DNA of 64,000 nucleotides, taken from Motilibacter rhizosphaerae (lineage in GTDB: Bacteria > Actinomycetota > Actinomycetes > Motilibacterales > Motilibacteraceae). Below the pieces are notes generated by a model. The model made no database searches and was not told the DNA's origin. It saw only the letters and a program-made list of their open reading frames with translations. Position numbers and translations under genes: made by a program. Location of the stretch: contig NZ_SGXD01000001.1 in the NCBI RefSeq assembly GCF_004216915.1, positions 1,007,013 to 1,071,012 of the forward strand. The letters run 5' to 3'. Shown one piece after another: positions 63,564 through 64,000 of the stretch (the stretch's first letter is position 1; each line of letters starts with the position of its first letter).

Positions 63564-64000
63564 TCCCCACGTCCTCCCACGCCCGCCTCGTCGGTCTCAC
63601 GGCGTGCGCCGCCCTCGTCAGCAGCCTCGCCGCGTGCAGCGGTAGTACGGCGACGAGCACGGCAGCCAGCTCCGGTGCGCCGGTGGCCAGCGGGTCCAGC
63701 GCGCCCGCCGCCAGCGGCAGCAGCGCGGCGACAGCGCAGGCGGCGCAGGCAGCGAACCCGGACCTCCCCGCGGGGACCTGCAGCGGCAAGAAGATCGGAC
63801 TGTCGAACATCTCGACGACGATCCCGTTCCTGGCCGCGATGGACGACGCGTTCAAGAAGGAGGCCGAGCGGCTGGGGATGAAGCCCACGGTGCTCAACGG
63901 GAACCTCGACAACGCCACCCTGGTCAACAACATCGGCACGCTCGCCGCGCAGCGCGTCGACGCGCTGCTCGTGACCTCCTCCAGCCCCACCGCGCCGGTG
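63560..64000 (+). CDS. sugar ABC importer binding lipoprotein, cut by window end
   Basis: First 147 residues only. GTG 63560 overlaps the permease stop. The signal peptide ends in a lipobox LAAC (LVSSLAACSGS), then a Ser/Ala/Gly linker, then the start of a periplasmic-binding-protein-like domain: CSGKKIGLSNISTTIPFLAA, DDAFKKEAERLGMKPTVLNG and NNIGTLAAQRVDALLVTSSS. Matches the ribose/inositol binding family that pairs with RbsC-type permeases. Confidence 0.92.
   Translation, partial: MIPTSSHARLVGLTACAALVSSLAACSGSTATSTAASSGAPVASGSSAPAASGSSAATAQAAQAANPDLPAGTCSGKKIGLSNISTTIPFLAAMDDAFKKEAERLGMKPTVLNGNLDNATLVNNIGTLAAQRVDALLVTSSSPTAPV

Overview
The window is very GC-rich (roughly 73 percent by eye). 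It uses GTG starts freely, shows many 4-base ATGA/GTGA gene overlaps, and carries actinobacterial families: IS110, an MprAB-like two-component system, DUF222-HNH, DUF6458 and fused ABC permeases. I read it as chromosome of a free-living Actinomycetota; the family cannot be fixed from the sequence alone.

Layout. 1-3958 is a sparse, partly decayed zone with two small membrane-protein genes, an IS110 transposase and a frameshifted small membrane gene. 3959-15790 is a purine-catabolism block: 8-oxoguanine-deaminase-like hydrolase, DUF6986-type aldolase, uricase, hydroxyisourate hydrolase, a fused allantoicase/OHCU decarboxylase, allantoinase, three-subunit xanthine dehydrogenase, an XdhC-type chaperone and a MobA-like nucleotidyltransferase. 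15797-19691 is a minus-strand operon of NCS1 permease, Rieske oxygenase and CodA-type deaminase. 19839-24336 is the urease operon ureABCFGD, followed by a convergent FCD-GntR regulator. 25106-33083 is a plus-strand operon: cyanurate/barbiturate-type ring-opening amidohydrolase, lipoprotein/ATPase/fused-permease ABC importer, TauE-like protein, amidase-signature hydrolase and a second, divergent ring-opening amidohydrolase.

Together 3959-33083 looks like one nitrogen-scavenging island for nucleobases and related N-heterocycles. Purines can flow to urate, allantoin, allantoate, then ureidoglycolate plus urea. Cytosine-like compounds can enter by the permease, be deaminated, perhaps oxidised by the Rieske enzyme, be ring-opened and cleaved by the amidase. 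Urease then frees ammonia from urea. A direct-repeat element (GGMAAC-N6-GAAAC) recurs in front of uricase, the xdh operon and the permease operon. A perfect GntR-type palindrome lies in front of the ring-opening operon.

33091-41669 holds a secreted protein and a four-gene ABC system with two large FtsX-like permeases and two ATPases. One ATPase ends in an AbrB-like segment. 41736-47000 has short intergenic repeats, a frameshifted DUF222-HNH gene and a frameshifted GH31 glycosidase with three carbohydrate-binding-like modules. 47189-57498 contains a YdeI-like protein, a 2H phosphoesterase, a cytochrome P450, a GGDEF protein, a GH54 arabinofuranosidase with a ricin-type module, an HtrA-like protease, a two-component system and two tiny membrane proteins. 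57557-64000 contains an EEP-family hydrolase, a zinc alcohol dehydrogenase, a NagB-like deaminase and an operon of two Gfo/Idh/MocA dehydrogenases plus a ribose-type ABC importer that runs off the window end. No rRNA, tRNA or CRISPR array was seen.
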